A DNA stretch of 64,000 nucleotides from Hymenobacter glacialis (lineage in GTDB: Bacteria; Bacteroidota; Bacteroidia; Cytophagales; Hymenobacteraceae). This document shows positions 34,456 to 43,560 of the stretch, piece by piece; the first letter of the stretch is position 1, and the number at the start of each line of letters is the position of its first letter. A program made the translations under genes and the position numbers. Location: NCBI RefSeq assembly GCF_001816165.1, contig NZ_MDZC01000015.1, positions 62,001-126,000 of the forward strand, in the 5' to 3' direction. Below the pieces are notes generated by a model, which was not told the origin of the DNA, ran no database searches, and saw nothing but the letters and a program-made list of their open reading frames with translations.

Positions 34456-36018
34456 CTATTTATTCTCTTTCAACACTTCCCCTGCTACTACCTGGCCCGA
34501 AATGAGCGAGGGCGGCACGCCGGGGCCGGGCACGGTGAGTTGGCCGGTAAAATACAAATTACTGACTTTTTTGCTCTTCAGCGTGGGCTTGAGAATGGCC
34601 GTTTGCCGGAGGGTATTGGCTAGGCCGTAGGCGTTGCCTTTGTAGCTGTGGTAGTCGGCCATGAAGTCGCGGTGGGCGTAGCTGCGCTTGAACACCACCG
34701 CGTCGCGTATGGAGTGGCCGCAATGCTTTTCCAGGCGGTCCATCAGCAGGTTGTAGTACCGCTCGCGGGTGGCCTCGTCGTCGGTCAGGTCGGGGGCCAC
34801 GGGAATGAGTAAGAACAGGTTCTCCTGGCCTTCGGGTGCTACCGTGGAGTCGGTTTTGCTGGGCACAGAGGCGTAGTACAGCGGCTTGGTGGGCCACTGC
34901 GGCTGCTCGTATATCTCGCGGGCGTGCTGGTTCAGGTCCTCGTCAAAAAACAGGTTGTGGTGGCGCAGCTTATCGAGCTTGCGGTTTACGCCCAGGTAGA
35001 ACAGCAGCGAAGACGGCGCCATGGTGCGCGAGTCCCAGTACTTCTCGTCGTAGTGCCGATGCTCGGGTTTCAGTATCTGCTGTTCAATGTGGTGGTAGTC
35101 GGCACCGGCCACTACCGCATCGGCGGCAAAAAAGCCGGAAGCCGTGCGCACGCCGGTGCTGCGCCCGTTTTCCACCACTATTTCCAGCACATCTTCGTTG
35201 CAGCGCACTTCCACGCCCTGCTCTTCGGCGAGGCGCACCATGCCTTCCACAATCTTGTGCATGCCACCTTTGGGGTACCACGTGCCCAGCGCCAGGTCGG
35301 CGTAGTTCATCAGGGAATACAGGGCCGGGGTGTTTTGCGACGTAGCGCCCAGAAACAGGATGGGAAACTCGACCAATTCCAGCAGGCGTGGGTCCTTAAA
35401 AAAGCGCCGCACGTGCTTGTGCATGCTTTGCAGCACGTCCATGCGCACCATATCCACGAGCAGCCGGGGGTCGGCAAACTCAAAAATGGAGCGACTGGGC
35501 GCGTACACCAAGCGGTTGATGCCTACCTCGTACTTGTAAGCCGCCTGCTTCAGAAACTCGTCGAGGCGCGCGGCGCTGCCGGGCTCGTAGCGCTCAAACA
35601 GGGCCCGCAGCTCGCTCATTTTGGCCGGAATATCCACCGCTTCGGGCCCTTTGAATATTACCTGATAAGACGGGTCAAGCCGCTGCAGGTCGTAGTAGTC
35701 GGCTACTTTTTTGCCAAAGCGGGCAAAGTACTTCTCGAACACATCGGGCATCCAGTACCAGCTGGGGCCCATGTCGAAGGTGAAGCCCTGGGCGCGGAAC
35801 ACGCGGGCCCGGCCGCCGGGGCCTTCGTTTTTCTCCAGCAGCGTGACGCGCCAGCCGGCCTGGGCCAGCGTGGTAGCGGCGGCCAGCCCCGCAAAGCCGG
35901 CCCCGATAACAACCGCGTGCTTAGGCGAGCCCGTCGGCGGATTGGTAGCGGCCTGAATGGCGGCATTAGCAGCCGTGGTAACAGCAGTAGCGGCAGAGGT
36001 AGCGGCGGATGCGGACAA
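34456..36018 (-). CDS. crtI: phytoene desaturase
   Basis: FAD-dependent enzyme that turns phytoene into lycopene or related products. The 520-aa product opens with a disordered Ala/Thr head of about 30 residues, then the dinucleotide fold VIGAGFAGLAAATTLAQAG with the following LLEKNEGPGGRARVF, a mid-region DMGPSWYWMPDVFEKYF, and the C-terminal carotenoid-desaturase signature NLYFTGQLTVPGPGVPPSLISGQVVAGEVL. The step number cannot be told from sequence. It is followed by crtB, and preceded by the sigma-factor gene 122 bases upstream. Confidence 0.95.
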   Translation of the reverse strand: MSASAATSAATAVTTAANAAIQAATNPPTGSPKHAVVIGAGFAGLAAATTLAQAGWRVTLLEKNEGPGGRARVFRAQGFTFDMGPSWYWMPDVFEKYFARFGKKVADYYDLQRLDPSYQVIFKGPEAVDIPAKMSELRALFERYEPGSAARLDEFLKQAAYKYEVGINRLVYAPSRSIFEFADPRLLVDMVRMDVLQSMHKHVRRFFKDPRLLELVEFPILFLGATSQNTPALYSLMNYADLALGTWYPKGGMHKIVEGMVRLAEEQGVEVRCNEDVLEIVVENGRSTGVRTASGFFAADAVVAGADYHHIEQQILKPEHRHYDEKYWDSRTMAPSSLLFYLGVNRKLDKLRHHNLFFDEDLNQHAREIYEQPQWPTKPLYYASVPSKTDSTVAPEGQENLFLLIPVAPDLTDDEATRERYYNLLMDRLEKHCGHSIRDAVVFKRSYAHRDFMADYHSYKGNAYGLANTLRQTAILKPTLKSKKVSNLYFTGQLTVPGPGVPPSLISGQVVAGEVLKENK

Positions 36019-36140
36019 AGGCAGAAACTAAATTATCAGAGTGAGTGGAAAGGCGCGGCACGCCCAATAAAAGAGCCGCCGGCCCCGCGCCGCAAGTTGC
36101 AGCTGCAAGGCCGGCGGCCAAAGGTATTCAGGCAGGCGGG

Positions 36141-36692
36141 TTAGTCTTCCACGGCCTCGCTCACGTCACCGGCCGAAGCCCCCACCGGCGCATACACCTG
36201 CAGCGCCGATTTCAACTCCTTACGGGCAATGTGAATGCGGTTTTTGACAGTGCCAATAGGGATTTGCAGCTTATCGGCAATCTCCATATACTTGTAGCCG
36301 ATGTAGTACATCATGAACGGCGTGCGATAGTCGGTGCCCAGACCAGCAATGGCCTCGTTGATATCGCGCACCACAAAGTCGGACGTGGCGCCGTTGTAGG
36401 TGATGTAGTTCTGGTCGGTGTTGAAATACTGGAAATACTCCGTCGAATCGATGTTGGAGCTGCGCTTGGTAATCTTGTTGTAGTTGTTGATGAAGGTGTT
36501 GCGCATGATGGTATACAACCACGCCTTCAGGTTGGTACCGGCTTTAAACTTGTCTTTATTGAGGAGGGCTTTGAGGAGGGTTTCCTGCACCAAATCCTTA
36601 GCATCATCAGCGTCTCGCGTCAAGTTCATGGCGGCGGGCCGGAGGGTGAGCGAGATTTTCTGCACTTGCGAAGTGAATTCTATCGAAGTCAT
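36141..36692 (-). CDS. ECF-type RNA polymerase sigma factor
   Basis: A 183-aa sigma-70 family protein with region 2 (FTSQVQKISLTLRPAAMNLTRD, DAKDLVQETLLKAL, KAWLYTIMRNTFINNYNK) and region 4 (MMYYIGYKYMEIADKLQIPIGTVKNRIHIARKEL), with no region 1 or 3. The start at 36692 gives the usual short head; an open frame continues upstream to 36809 without homology. The first in the transcription order after the MerR-type gene, it lies directly upstream of crtI and probably directs expression of the carotenoid genes, as CarQ does in Myxococcus; this role is inferred from position. Target promoters unknown. Confidence 0.88.
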   Translation of the reverse strand: MTSIEFTSQVQKISLTLRPAAMNLTRDADDAKDLVQETLLKALLNKDKFKAGTNLKAWLYTIMRNTFINNYNKITKRSSNIDSTEYFQYFNTDQNYITYNGATSDFVVRDINEAIAGLGTDYRTPFMMYYIGYKYMEIADKLQIPIGTVKNRIHIARKELKSALQVYAPVGASAGDVSEAVED

Positions 36693-36723
36693 GCTGTTTA
36701 GCTTTTCGTGGCCGATTGTTAAA

Positions 36724-36731
36724 CAAATATA
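36724..36731 (-). promoter_or_regulatory. possible -7 box of the sigma-factor gene
   Basis: TATATTTG on the minus strand at 36724-36731 is a perfect TAnnTTTG -7 element, 32 bases before the sigma-factor start. No good TTG box lies 19-21 bases upstream, so the promoter may need an activator or be read by an alternative sigma factor. Confidence 0.4.
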
Positions 36732-36917
36732 CGAGAAAGTCGGAAATTCAGACGGCTCTAATCGAAAATACTTGCTGAACACGCCCATTCCCCAAGCCAA
36801 CGGCAGCAAAAAACAGGCTGGCTGGTGGCAGCACGGCCTTTAATCCTTCGCTACAAATTACCAGATGCCAACAGGCGCATCCCATAGCTACGGTGCCAGC
36901 CGGTGGATGGATTGGTA

Positions 36918-37817
36918 CTAAGCCGTGGCGGTTGCGAGGCCCTCCTGCGTTATCATCGCCAGAAAGTCGGTCATCAGAGGGGGCGAAACGCAGTTGTGGG
37001 GCAGGACCAACCCTTCCTGGCGCGCCAAGGGGCCATATAGCACCACCGGCCGCCCCTCGCAATGGGCCGATACCTCGGCGGCAAATTCGCCCACCCGGCT
37101 GCGGTCAGGCTGCAGGGTCAGCACGCTCACCACCACGTCGGGGCGGTAGGCCTGGCACACGGCGCCCAGCTGTTCGGTGGGCAGGTTCTGGCCGAGGTAC
37201 AGAGTGTGCTGCCCGCGTAGGCGCACGGCGTAGTTCATAAACAGCAGCGCCAGCTCGTGGAGCTCATCGGCGGGCAGGAACAGCACCCACCGGCGGGCGG
37301 TGGCCGGCACAGGGGGCAGCGCATCGGTAGCAGCCAGCAGCTTTTGACGCAGCAGGTTGGCCAGCATGTGTTCCTGCGCGGGGCTCACGGTGCCCGCCAG
37401 CCACATCAGGCCAATGCGTTGCAGCAGCGGGTAGGCCACAAAAAGCATCATGCTCTCAAACCCGAGCTTGGCGGCACCTTCGGTCAGGAGCTGGTTGATG
37501 CGCTCCTCGTCGAGGCTGAGCATGGCGGCCAGCAGGCCGTTTACCTGGCGGTGGTAGTCGTGGGCGTCGTCGCAGCACGCCAGCACGGCTTCGCTGATTT
37601 CGGCATCGGAAAGGCGCGCTACCTGCGAAATGCGCAAGCCCCGCGCGCATAAGGTGCTCACGTTGAGCAAGCGGCGCAGGTCCTCTTCGCAATAGGTGCG
37701 GATGTTGGTAACCGTGCGCACCGGCTGCAGCAAGTTGTAGCGCTGCTCCCACATCCGGATAGTATGCGCCTTGATGCCCGAAAGCTGCTCTAAGTCGCTG
37801 ATGGAAAAGTGGCCCAT
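36918..37817 (-). CDS. MerR-type regulator with a cobalamin-binding domain, CarH/LitR-like
   Basis: A 299-aa protein. Residues 1-70 form a MerR winged helix (SISDLEQLSGIKAHTIRMWEQRY). Residues 90-165 are a four-helix domain with W139 and E149-H150, matching the W-x9-EH motif that contacts the adenosyl group of coenzyme B12 in CarH. The last part is a Rossmann-like cobalamin domain, with LPADELHELAL: H187 sits where the Co-coordinating His is expected, though the usual following Gly is Ala. In CarH, light breaks the Co-C bond and releases the repressor from carotenoid promoters. Here it lies between crtZ and the sigma factor. ATG at 37817 chosen as domain start. Confidence 0.83.
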   Translation of the reverse strand: MGHFSISDLEQLSGIKAHTIRMWEQRYNLLQPVRTVTNIRTYCEEDLRRLLNVSTLCARGLRISQVARLSDAEISEAVLACCDDAHDYHRQVNGLLAAMLSLDEERINQLLTEGAAKLGFESMMLFVAYPLLQRIGLMWLAGTVSPAQEHMLANLLRQKLLAATDALPPVPATARRWVLFLPADELHELALLFMNYAVRLRGQHTLYLGQNLPTEQLGAVCQAYRPDVVVSVLTLQPDRSRVGEFAAEVSAHCEGRPVVLYGPLARQEGLVLPHNCVSPPLMTDFLAMITQEGLATATA

Positions 37818-37882
37818 TGTACAGGTAAAAGTGGTCGAATCAGGCGGTGCGCTTGAGAAGTTGAAAGCGGTGCGGACCTGGC

Positions 37883-38377
37883 TTACCGGGATAAGTCGGG
37901 CGCGGCTGCCTTCTTTTTTTGCGCCTGTTGCCGGGCCAGCTGCAGGTACTTGGGCGATACCCACAGCAGGCCAAATTCGGCCGAGCCGTCGCGGCCAGTG
38001 GTTTTGTGATGGGTTTTGTGGGCCATGTTAAGGGCCCGGAGGTAGGTGTTCTGCGACTTTTTCCAGAAGCGCAACCGGCCGTGAATCAGCACGTCGTGCA
38101 CGAAAAAATACACCGTGCCGTAGGCCGCAATGCCCACGCCTACCCAGAACCACCAGCGTCCGCCATTGTCCCCGGTGATGAACAAGGCAGCGGAAATACC
38201 GCCATAAATCAAAAAAAACAAGTCGTTGCGCTCCACCGGATGCGGGTGCCGGACGTGGTGCGAGCGGTGCAGAAACCACAAGGGGCCGTGCTGCACAAAT
38301 TTGTGCATAAACCAGGCCCAGAATTCCATGAATCCGAAGGTGGCAAGGGTGATGCCAAAAGCGGCCAATGCTGTCAT
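37883..38377 (-). CDS. crtZ: beta-carotene 3-hydroxylase
   Basis: A 164-aa membrane di-iron hydroxylase with the four histidine boxes of CrtZ: HKFVQH, HRSHH, HDVLIHGR and HKTHH, placed between about four membrane segments. It adds OH at C3 of the beta-ionone ring; together with CrtW this leads toward zeaxanthin/astaxanthin-type products. The C-terminus ends in a basic, Ala/Lys-rich tail. It is the most upstream gene of the cluster and points toward the CarH-like gene, from which it is 65 bases away. Confidence 0.93.
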   Translation of the reverse strand: MTALAAFGITLATFGFMEFWAWFMHKFVQHGPLWFLHRSHHVRHPHPVERNDLFFLIYGGISAALFITGDNGGRWWFWVGVGIAAYGTVYFFVHDVLIHGRLRFWKKSQNTYLRALNMAHKTHHKTTGRDGSAEFGLLWVSPKYLQLARQQAQKKKAAAPDLSR

Positions 38378-38503
38378 GTAGAAATAACCGGAGCGGGGAA
38401 AAGGTTGTTTGGAAACGACGCGGAAACGCCGCTCAGCCCCCTAAAATTTACGGGAGCGGAACGGCGTTCCGGTAACTGAACCACTAAGAAACAGATTTTG
38501 CTA

Positions 38504-39310
38504 CTACCAGCCAATCTTTTCTTTGTTGAGAAACGCAGCGATGCCCTTGCGGCAGTCTTCCGAGCCGCGGGCTTCGGCGTTGCGCTGGGCGGCGTAGCGC
38601 AGGCCCTCCTCCAGCGGCAGTTCGGGCAAGCGGGCGAGCATTTCCTTAGTCACTTCCATGCTTTGGGCCGAGTTTTCGCGGCACAGGCGCTGGGCGTAGG
38701 CGTGCACGGTGGCAGCCAGTTCCTCTTTAGAGGCGAGAAAGGTAATCAGGCCCATATCCAGGGCTGTCTGCGCCGTTACCACATCGCCGCTGAGTAGCAG
38801 CTGCTTGGTGCGGGCTTCGCCAATCTTGCGCAGTAAAAACACGCTCACAATGGCCGGAATGAAGCCAATTTTTACTTCAGTGTAGCCAAACTTGGCTTCG
38901 GGCACGGCAAAAGTGAGGTCGCAGATGGCCGCCAGGCCGCAGCCGCCAGCCAGCGCGTGACCCTGCACCTGGCCAATCACGACTTTTTTAAGCGTATAAA
39001 TCTGGTGGAAGAGCTGCATGAGGTGCGTGCTGTCTTCCAGGTTATCGGTGTAGCCGAAGCCCTGCAGGTCCTGAATGTAGGCCAAATCGGCGCCGGCGCA
39101 GAACACGTCGCCAGCGGCCCGCAGCACAATGACCTTCACGGATTCGTCGTCTTCGGCATAGTCGAAGGCCTGCTTTAATTCGGTAACCACGTCGGCGTTA
39201 AGGGCATTGCGCTTGTCGGGGCGGTTGAGCGTGATGTAGCCGATGCGGTCCTGCGCTTCGTAGCGGATGTAGCGAAGGGCTTCGAGTTCGGGAGTGAGAA
39301 GGTTTTCCAT
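38504..39310 (-). CDS. enoyl-CoA hydratase/isomerase family protein
   Basis: A 268-aa crotonase-fold enzyme. The oxyanion-hole and catalytic segments are clear: NRPDKRNALNADV, FCAGADLAYI (near residue 75-84), and GHALAGGCGLAAICDLTFAVPEAKFGYTEVKIGFIPA, where the Glu in YTEVKIG and the AGGC loop position the reacting groups. The start at 39310 (MENLLTPELEALRYI) removes an unrelated 45-residue head. The subtype resembles methylglutaconyl-CoA hydratases of leucine breakdown, but no other Leu-degradation genes are near, so the substrate is open. Confidence 0.85.
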   Translation of the reverse strand: MENLLTPELEALRYIRYEAQDRIGYITLNRPDKRNALNADVVTELKQAFDYAEDDESVKVIVLRAAGDVFCAGADLAYIQDLQGFGYTDNLEDSTHLMQLFHQIYTLKKVVIGQVQGHALAGGCGLAAICDLTFAVPEAKFGYTEVKIGFIPAIVSVFLLRKIGEARTKQLLLSGDVVTAQTALDMGLITFLASKEELAATVHAYAQRLCRENSAQSMEVTKEMLARLPELPLEEGLRYAAQRNAEARGSEDCRKGIAAFLNKEKIGW

Positions 39311-39481
39311 AAAGTGCAAAAGCGGCGCGCGCGAATGGTTGAGGTAAAGAGGCCCACCGGTGGGAAATGGTGGCAGGCCGGGCTGGCAATTAACGCAAAA
39401 AACGTGCGAGGAGATTACCCGGCTCGGCCAGTGCCCGCTCTGCACGGCCGAAAGTAGCTGAACGTGGGCACGTTCGGCGTC

Positions 39482-41799
39482 TTACTGCGCTGGCGGCTGG
39501 GGCGGCTGGCGGTGGTAGGCGCCGCGTGCGGTTACGTCCCAGGTGCGGAAGCCGTGGGCACGCAGGCTGGAGTCCTGCCGGGCCACGTACCACGTCTTGC
39601 ACGAAGAGTCGAACACGACCTGCACTTGCGGGCCAAAGACGGCCGCCACGGTTTCGGGCGTCACCCGGGCGTTGCGGCGCAGCACCAGCACATCGACTGG
39701 CGAGGCCTGCGTGGCCGTGGAAATGCGGTTGGAGACGAAGCCGATGCGCAGGCCCCGCCACTGGGCCACTACCACGGGGCCGGGTTTTAGGAACAGCTGC
39801 TCGTTGGCACTATCGGGGTCGGGCAAGCGCCGGACCGGGATATGGCTGTTGCGCCAGCCCACCGAATACCTGGGCTGCCTTGCCTGCCGCTGTATGAGGC
39901 CGGGCAGCAGGCGGTAGGTGCGCTCGGTTTCGTTGAGCGCCACCGAATCGGGCGTCACGAATTCGGCCGCCGCTCCCTGCCAGAAGCCCACGGCCGAGCG
40001 CCGGGGGATGCTGTACACGATGAACTCCTCGGTGGGCGCCACGGCCAGCGCCTCCGTGACCCGGGTGCCGGCGTAGAGCAGCAACAGGCCCGTAGCGCCA
40101 CGCAGCCAGCCCAGCCGGCGCGTGTTGAACCACGCCAGCAAGGCCCCAATCAGCCCAAAGAGCAGCACGGTTTGCAGGGCCGACACGTGGATTTCGCGGA
40201 TAACCCAGTCCGACATCACCCGGCTAATTAAAAAGATATACTCGTTGAATAGCCACACCATGCCCTCAAAAACCCAGGCTACGAAACGCGGCAGCAAATC
40301 GAGCCACCAGTCGGCCCAGGCCGGCAACAGCGCGCCCAGCGCGGCCGCCAGGCCCTTGAGCACCAGCAGGGCGAGCCCCACGTACACGGCGCTACTGGAA
40401 ATGGGCACCGCCACCAGGTTGGAAAACAGAAAGCTGAGCGGAAACTGGTGGAAATAAAACAACCCCAGTCCAAACGTGGCCACCTGGGCCGCCAGCGACA
40501 GCGCCGTGGCCTGCCACACCTTGTCCAGAAACCAGCCGCTGCTGCGCCAGGACCACTGCACCGCGTTGGGCTGCCAGGGGCGGCGCCGGGCGTAGAAATA
40601 GGCTTCCACATCGAGCACACGGGCCACGCGGGGCTGCAGGTACACAATGCTGAGCACCGCCAGAAACGAGAGCTGAAACCCGACATCCGCCACCATGAAA
40701 GGATTGTAGACCAGCAGTCCAAAGGCGGCCACGGCCAGCGTGTTAAATATCATATCCTGCCGCCCGGCGGCCCGCCCAATGATGATGAGCGTGAACATAA
40801 CCGTGGCCCGCAGCACCGAGGCCGACAGCCCCGTGAGAAACGCGTAGCTCCAGATAACCGCCAGCCCCACCAGCGCCGACCACAGCCGGAACCCGCGCAC
40901 CCGCCCAAACAGGGCCTTCATCACCAGCGACATGGCCGCGAACAGCAGGCCTACCTGCAACCCGCTCACGGCCATGATGTGCGTGGTGCCGGTATTGGTA
41001 TAGGCCTGCTTGGTGGCCAAATCCACATCGTCTTTAATGCCCAGCACCAAGGCCGAGGCAATGGCATACTCCCGCGTGGACTTGATGTAGTGCCGAAACA
41101 CGCCGTCGAGCTGCTCGGCGGCCTGCATGCTGATGGCCACCAGCACCGATGGTGGCTCCATGCGCAGCAGCCGGTACTGGTCGGGGTGTATGTATTGCTG
41201 ATGATACACTTGCCGGTACTCCAGGTAGCGGCGGTAGTCAAATTCGCCGGGGTTGAGCGGAGCTTTGCTCAAATCCGGATGGCCCCGAATGAGCCACACC
41301 TCGCCGTAGCGCGGCTGCGGCACCCCGGCCACTCTAGGCAACGACACCCGCACCCCGCCCCTGGCCACCCGCCACTGCCCCGCCACGCGCACCGCCTGCA
41401 CCCGCAGCGTGGTGGCATAGGTGGCCGCCCGCACCACAATGTAGTCGTCCACCACGGCTTGGTAGCTTTCCACGGCGTCGGCAAAGCGGTGCAGGTGGTC
41501 GGCGCGGCGGCTTTCGGTGGCCCGCTGGGTGAGCGTGGCGCCCAGCAGGCCAATGGCCAGCAGCGCCACTGCGCCGGCCACATCGGCGCGCCGGGGGTGC
41601 GGCGGCGCACACTCCAGGCCACCAGTGCCACCGCCACGGCAGCCAGCCCCGCCGCGTAGGGCCACAGCTCCGGCCAGCCAGCCCCCAAATACATGTAGGC
41701 CACGATGCCAACAATGAGAACGGGCGTGTACCGTACGAAAGGAAAAGTGGCCCAGGATATCACGGCGCGGTAGCAGCAGGGGAGCGAGTAGGCTGGCAA
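39482..41799 (-). CDS. comEC: ComEC/Rec2 DNA-uptake channel, frameshifted
   Basis: ComEC-type inner-membrane channel for DNA uptake. From about 41590 down to the stop at 39482 the frame encodes the competence domain: ALVLGIKDDVDLATKQAY, TTHIMAVSGLQVGLLFA, AFLTGLSASVLRATVMF and a multi-helix membrane region, ending in a short degenerate metallo-hydrolase-like tail. The true N-terminus is in another frame (WATFPFVRYTPVLIVGIVAYMYLGAG, membrane helices). The two frames join if one base is added to the G-run at 41593-41597 (C-run on the coding strand), so this is a sequencing error, phase variation or a real lesion. Start either ATG 41799 or GTG 41763. Confidence 0.85.
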
Positions 41800-41889
41800 T
41801 GTACGGGGCGCGGCCCCAATGCCAGTGCACCCGGCCGCTGCCAGCCGGAAGCAGCCTTACCTTGCCGCCCGGATTCCTGCTATCTACTT

Positions 41890-42828
41890 ATGCTTTCCTT
41901 TCTGCGCCGCCTCAAGCTCAGCTATTCGGTTTACAATGCTTTTCAGCGCCGCCGGCTGGCACACAACCTGCCGCTCTACCAGCGGCTGGGCCTCAACAAA
42001 CAGTACTTCTCCCCCATCAGCAGCCGCGATTTTGCGCACCTGGCCCCCAATGCCGGCCTGCCTCTCGCGCCGCCGGTGGCCGAGCGGCTCGCGGCCAGTC
42101 CGGCGTTTCGGGCATTGCCCGCCGCCAGCCAAGTCAGTTTGCTGGCATTTGAAGACCAAGGATTTGCCATTTTGCCCGGTTTTCTGGCTGCTGACACGGT
42201 AGATGCCATCAACACCGAGCTGGCCCACCTCATTGCTGCCAAAAAGGTTGATTTGCGCTACCGCAACAAGTTCATGTTCGCCTTTCGGCAGTCCGAACGC
42301 ATCCGGCAGGCCGGCGAGGGCGCGCTGCGCTCGGTTGTAGCCGCCCTGCTGGGCCACGAGACCACGCTGTTTCAAAGCATCAATTTCCTCACCGGCAGCC
42401 AGCAGCGCACCCACTCCGACAGCATTCACATGAGCACCTTTCCGCTGGGGGGCATGGCCGCCGCCTGGGTGGCCCTGGAGGACATTACGCCCGACAACGG
42501 CCCATTGCACTACTACCCCGGTAGCCACAAGCTGCCCTATTACCTCAACGCCGACTACGCCAACGAAGGCACCACCTGGCTCACCGGCGACAAAGAATAC
42601 ACCGAATACGAAGCCACCATTGCCCAAAAAATCAATGAGGCCGGCATCGAAAAGCAGATTTTTCTCGCCCGTAAAGGCGATGTTTTCATCTGGCACGCCA
42701 ACCTGATGCACGGCGGCGAACCCCACCGCGACCCCGCGCAAACCCGCCTGAGCATGGTGTTTCATTACTTCAGCCGGGCGCATATCTGCTACCACGAAAT
42801 CACGCAGCGGCCGGCGCTGCTGGGGTAG
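41890..42828 (+). CDS. phytanoyl-CoA dioxygenase (PhyH) family protein
   Basis: A 312-aa Fe(II)/2-oxoglutarate-type oxygenase. The facial triad is visible as THSDS (His-x-Asp) near residue 178 and the distal His in WHANLMHGGEPH near 280, followed by RLSMVFHYF, where the Arg would bind 2-oxoglutarate. The jelly-roll strands (ALEDITPDNGPLHYYPGSHKLPYY) fit the PhyH family. The first 70 residues are a Leu/Arg-rich helical head. Substrate unknown; PhyH members hydroxylate lipids, antibiotics or small acids. Its stop abuts a large inverted repeat. Confidence 0.85.
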   Translation: MLSFLRRLKLSYSVYNAFQRRRLAHNLPLYQRLGLNKQYFSPISSRDFAHLAPNAGLPLAPPVAERLAASPAFRALPAASQVSLLAFEDQGFAILPGFLAADTVDAINTELAHLIAAKKVDLRYRNKFMFAFRQSERIRQAGEGALRSVVAALLGHETTLFQSINFLTGSQQRTHSDSIHMSTFPLGGMAAAWVALEDITPDNGPLHYYPGSHKLPYYLNADYANEGTTWLTGDKEYTEYEATIAQKINEAGIEKQIFLARKGDVFIWHANLMHGGEPHRDPAQTRLSMVFHYFSRAHICYHEITQRPALLG

Positions 42829-42830
42829 TT

Positions 42831-42988
42831 GCCCTCCGCGTGCACCTCACCCCCTGACCCCCTCTCCAAAAAAGAGGGGGCACCGGACTTGCTCTTAAGT
42901 AATGAATCGGATAGTGGAGTCTTCCTCACGAACCGGTGCCCCCTCTTTTTTGGAGAGGGGGTCAGGGGGTGAGGTGCACGCGGAGGGC
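42831..42988. repeat. perfect 56-bp inverted repeat
   Basis: 42831-42886 and 42933-42988 are exact reverse complements around a 46-base spacer. The arms include CACCTCACCCCCTGACCCC and an AAAAAAGAGGGGG block. Complementarity continues after a short break: GCTGGGGTAGTTGC (42820-42833) pairs with GCAACTACCCCAGC (43000-43013), which includes the stop codons of both convergent flanking genes. A related segment lies inside hutU (5091-5162). Confidence 0.95.
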
Positions 42989-43002
42989 GACAAAGCCAGC
43001 AA

Positions 43003-43437
43003 CTACCCCAGCACCATTTTATAGTGCTGAATATTAGCCTCCTCAAACATGTCGCCTTCTTTCAGAAACCCGTGCCGCTCGTAAAACGGGATGGCGCGCA
43101 GTTGCGCATTGAGATAAACTTCCGCGTCGGGTAGCTCGGCCTGCACGTCCACGAGGACGGCGTGGAGCAGCGCGGCGCCAATTTCCTGGTTCCGGAAATC
43201 GGCCAGTACGGCAAAGCGCTCCAGCTTCGCGCCGTTCTCGGTTTGGCGCCAGCGGGCGGCGCCGGCGGGCGTGCCATCGGTGGCGCGGGCCAGGTAGTGG
43301 CGGGCGTCGGTGCGGTCGTGCGCGTCGTGCTCCTTGGTGGCGGGTACGCCTTGTTCTTCCTGAAACACCCTTTCGCGGATAGTAAAAGCCGCGTCGAGGT
43401 CGCGCAGGTCGGTGATGCGGTAGGCGGTGGCGGGCAT
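43003..43437 (-). CDS. GNAT-family N-acetyltransferase
   Basis: A 144-aa single-domain GNAT protein. The N-terminal FTIRERVFQEEQGVP segment is typical of the ElaA/YjgM-type branch, and the acetyl-CoA pyrophosphate loop reads RFAVLADFRNQEIGAALLHAVL (a Q/R-x-x-G-x-A pattern), followed by YLNAQLRAIPFYERHGF, with the conserved C-terminal Tyr and FYERHGF. Its substrate is unknown. It converges on the PhyH gene across the large inverted repeat. Confidence 0.85.
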   Translation of the reverse strand: MPATAYRITDLRDLDAAFTIRERVFQEEQGVPATKEHDAHDRTDARHYLARATDGTPAGAARWRQTENGAKLERFAVLADFRNQEIGAALLHAVLVDVQAELPDAEVYLNAQLRAIPFYERHGFLKEGDMFEEANIQHYKMVLG

Positions 43438-43456
43438 GGGTTCAGGGGTATAAAGT

Positions 43457-43541
43457 TGTCATCCTGAGCTTGCGAAGCACCTTGTTTCGGCTGAACGACG
43501 AGTTCAAGCGCGATAAGGTCCTTCGCAAGCTCAGGATGACG
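43457..43541. repeat. inverted repeat, GTCATnCTGAGC family
   Basis: GTTGTCATCCTGAGCTTGCG at 43456-43475 and CGCAAGCTCAGGATGACGGT ending near 43542 are complementary over about 24 bp, with a 40-base spacer. It lies between the GNAT gene start and the phoH stop. Confidence 0.85.
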
Positions 43542-43560
43542 GTAATTTACTAACGAATAC

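Noticed and set aside
41764..41830. ATG 41830 as the start of ComEC
   Set aside because: The N-terminal frame from this ATG lacks membrane segments; the real head is in another frame.
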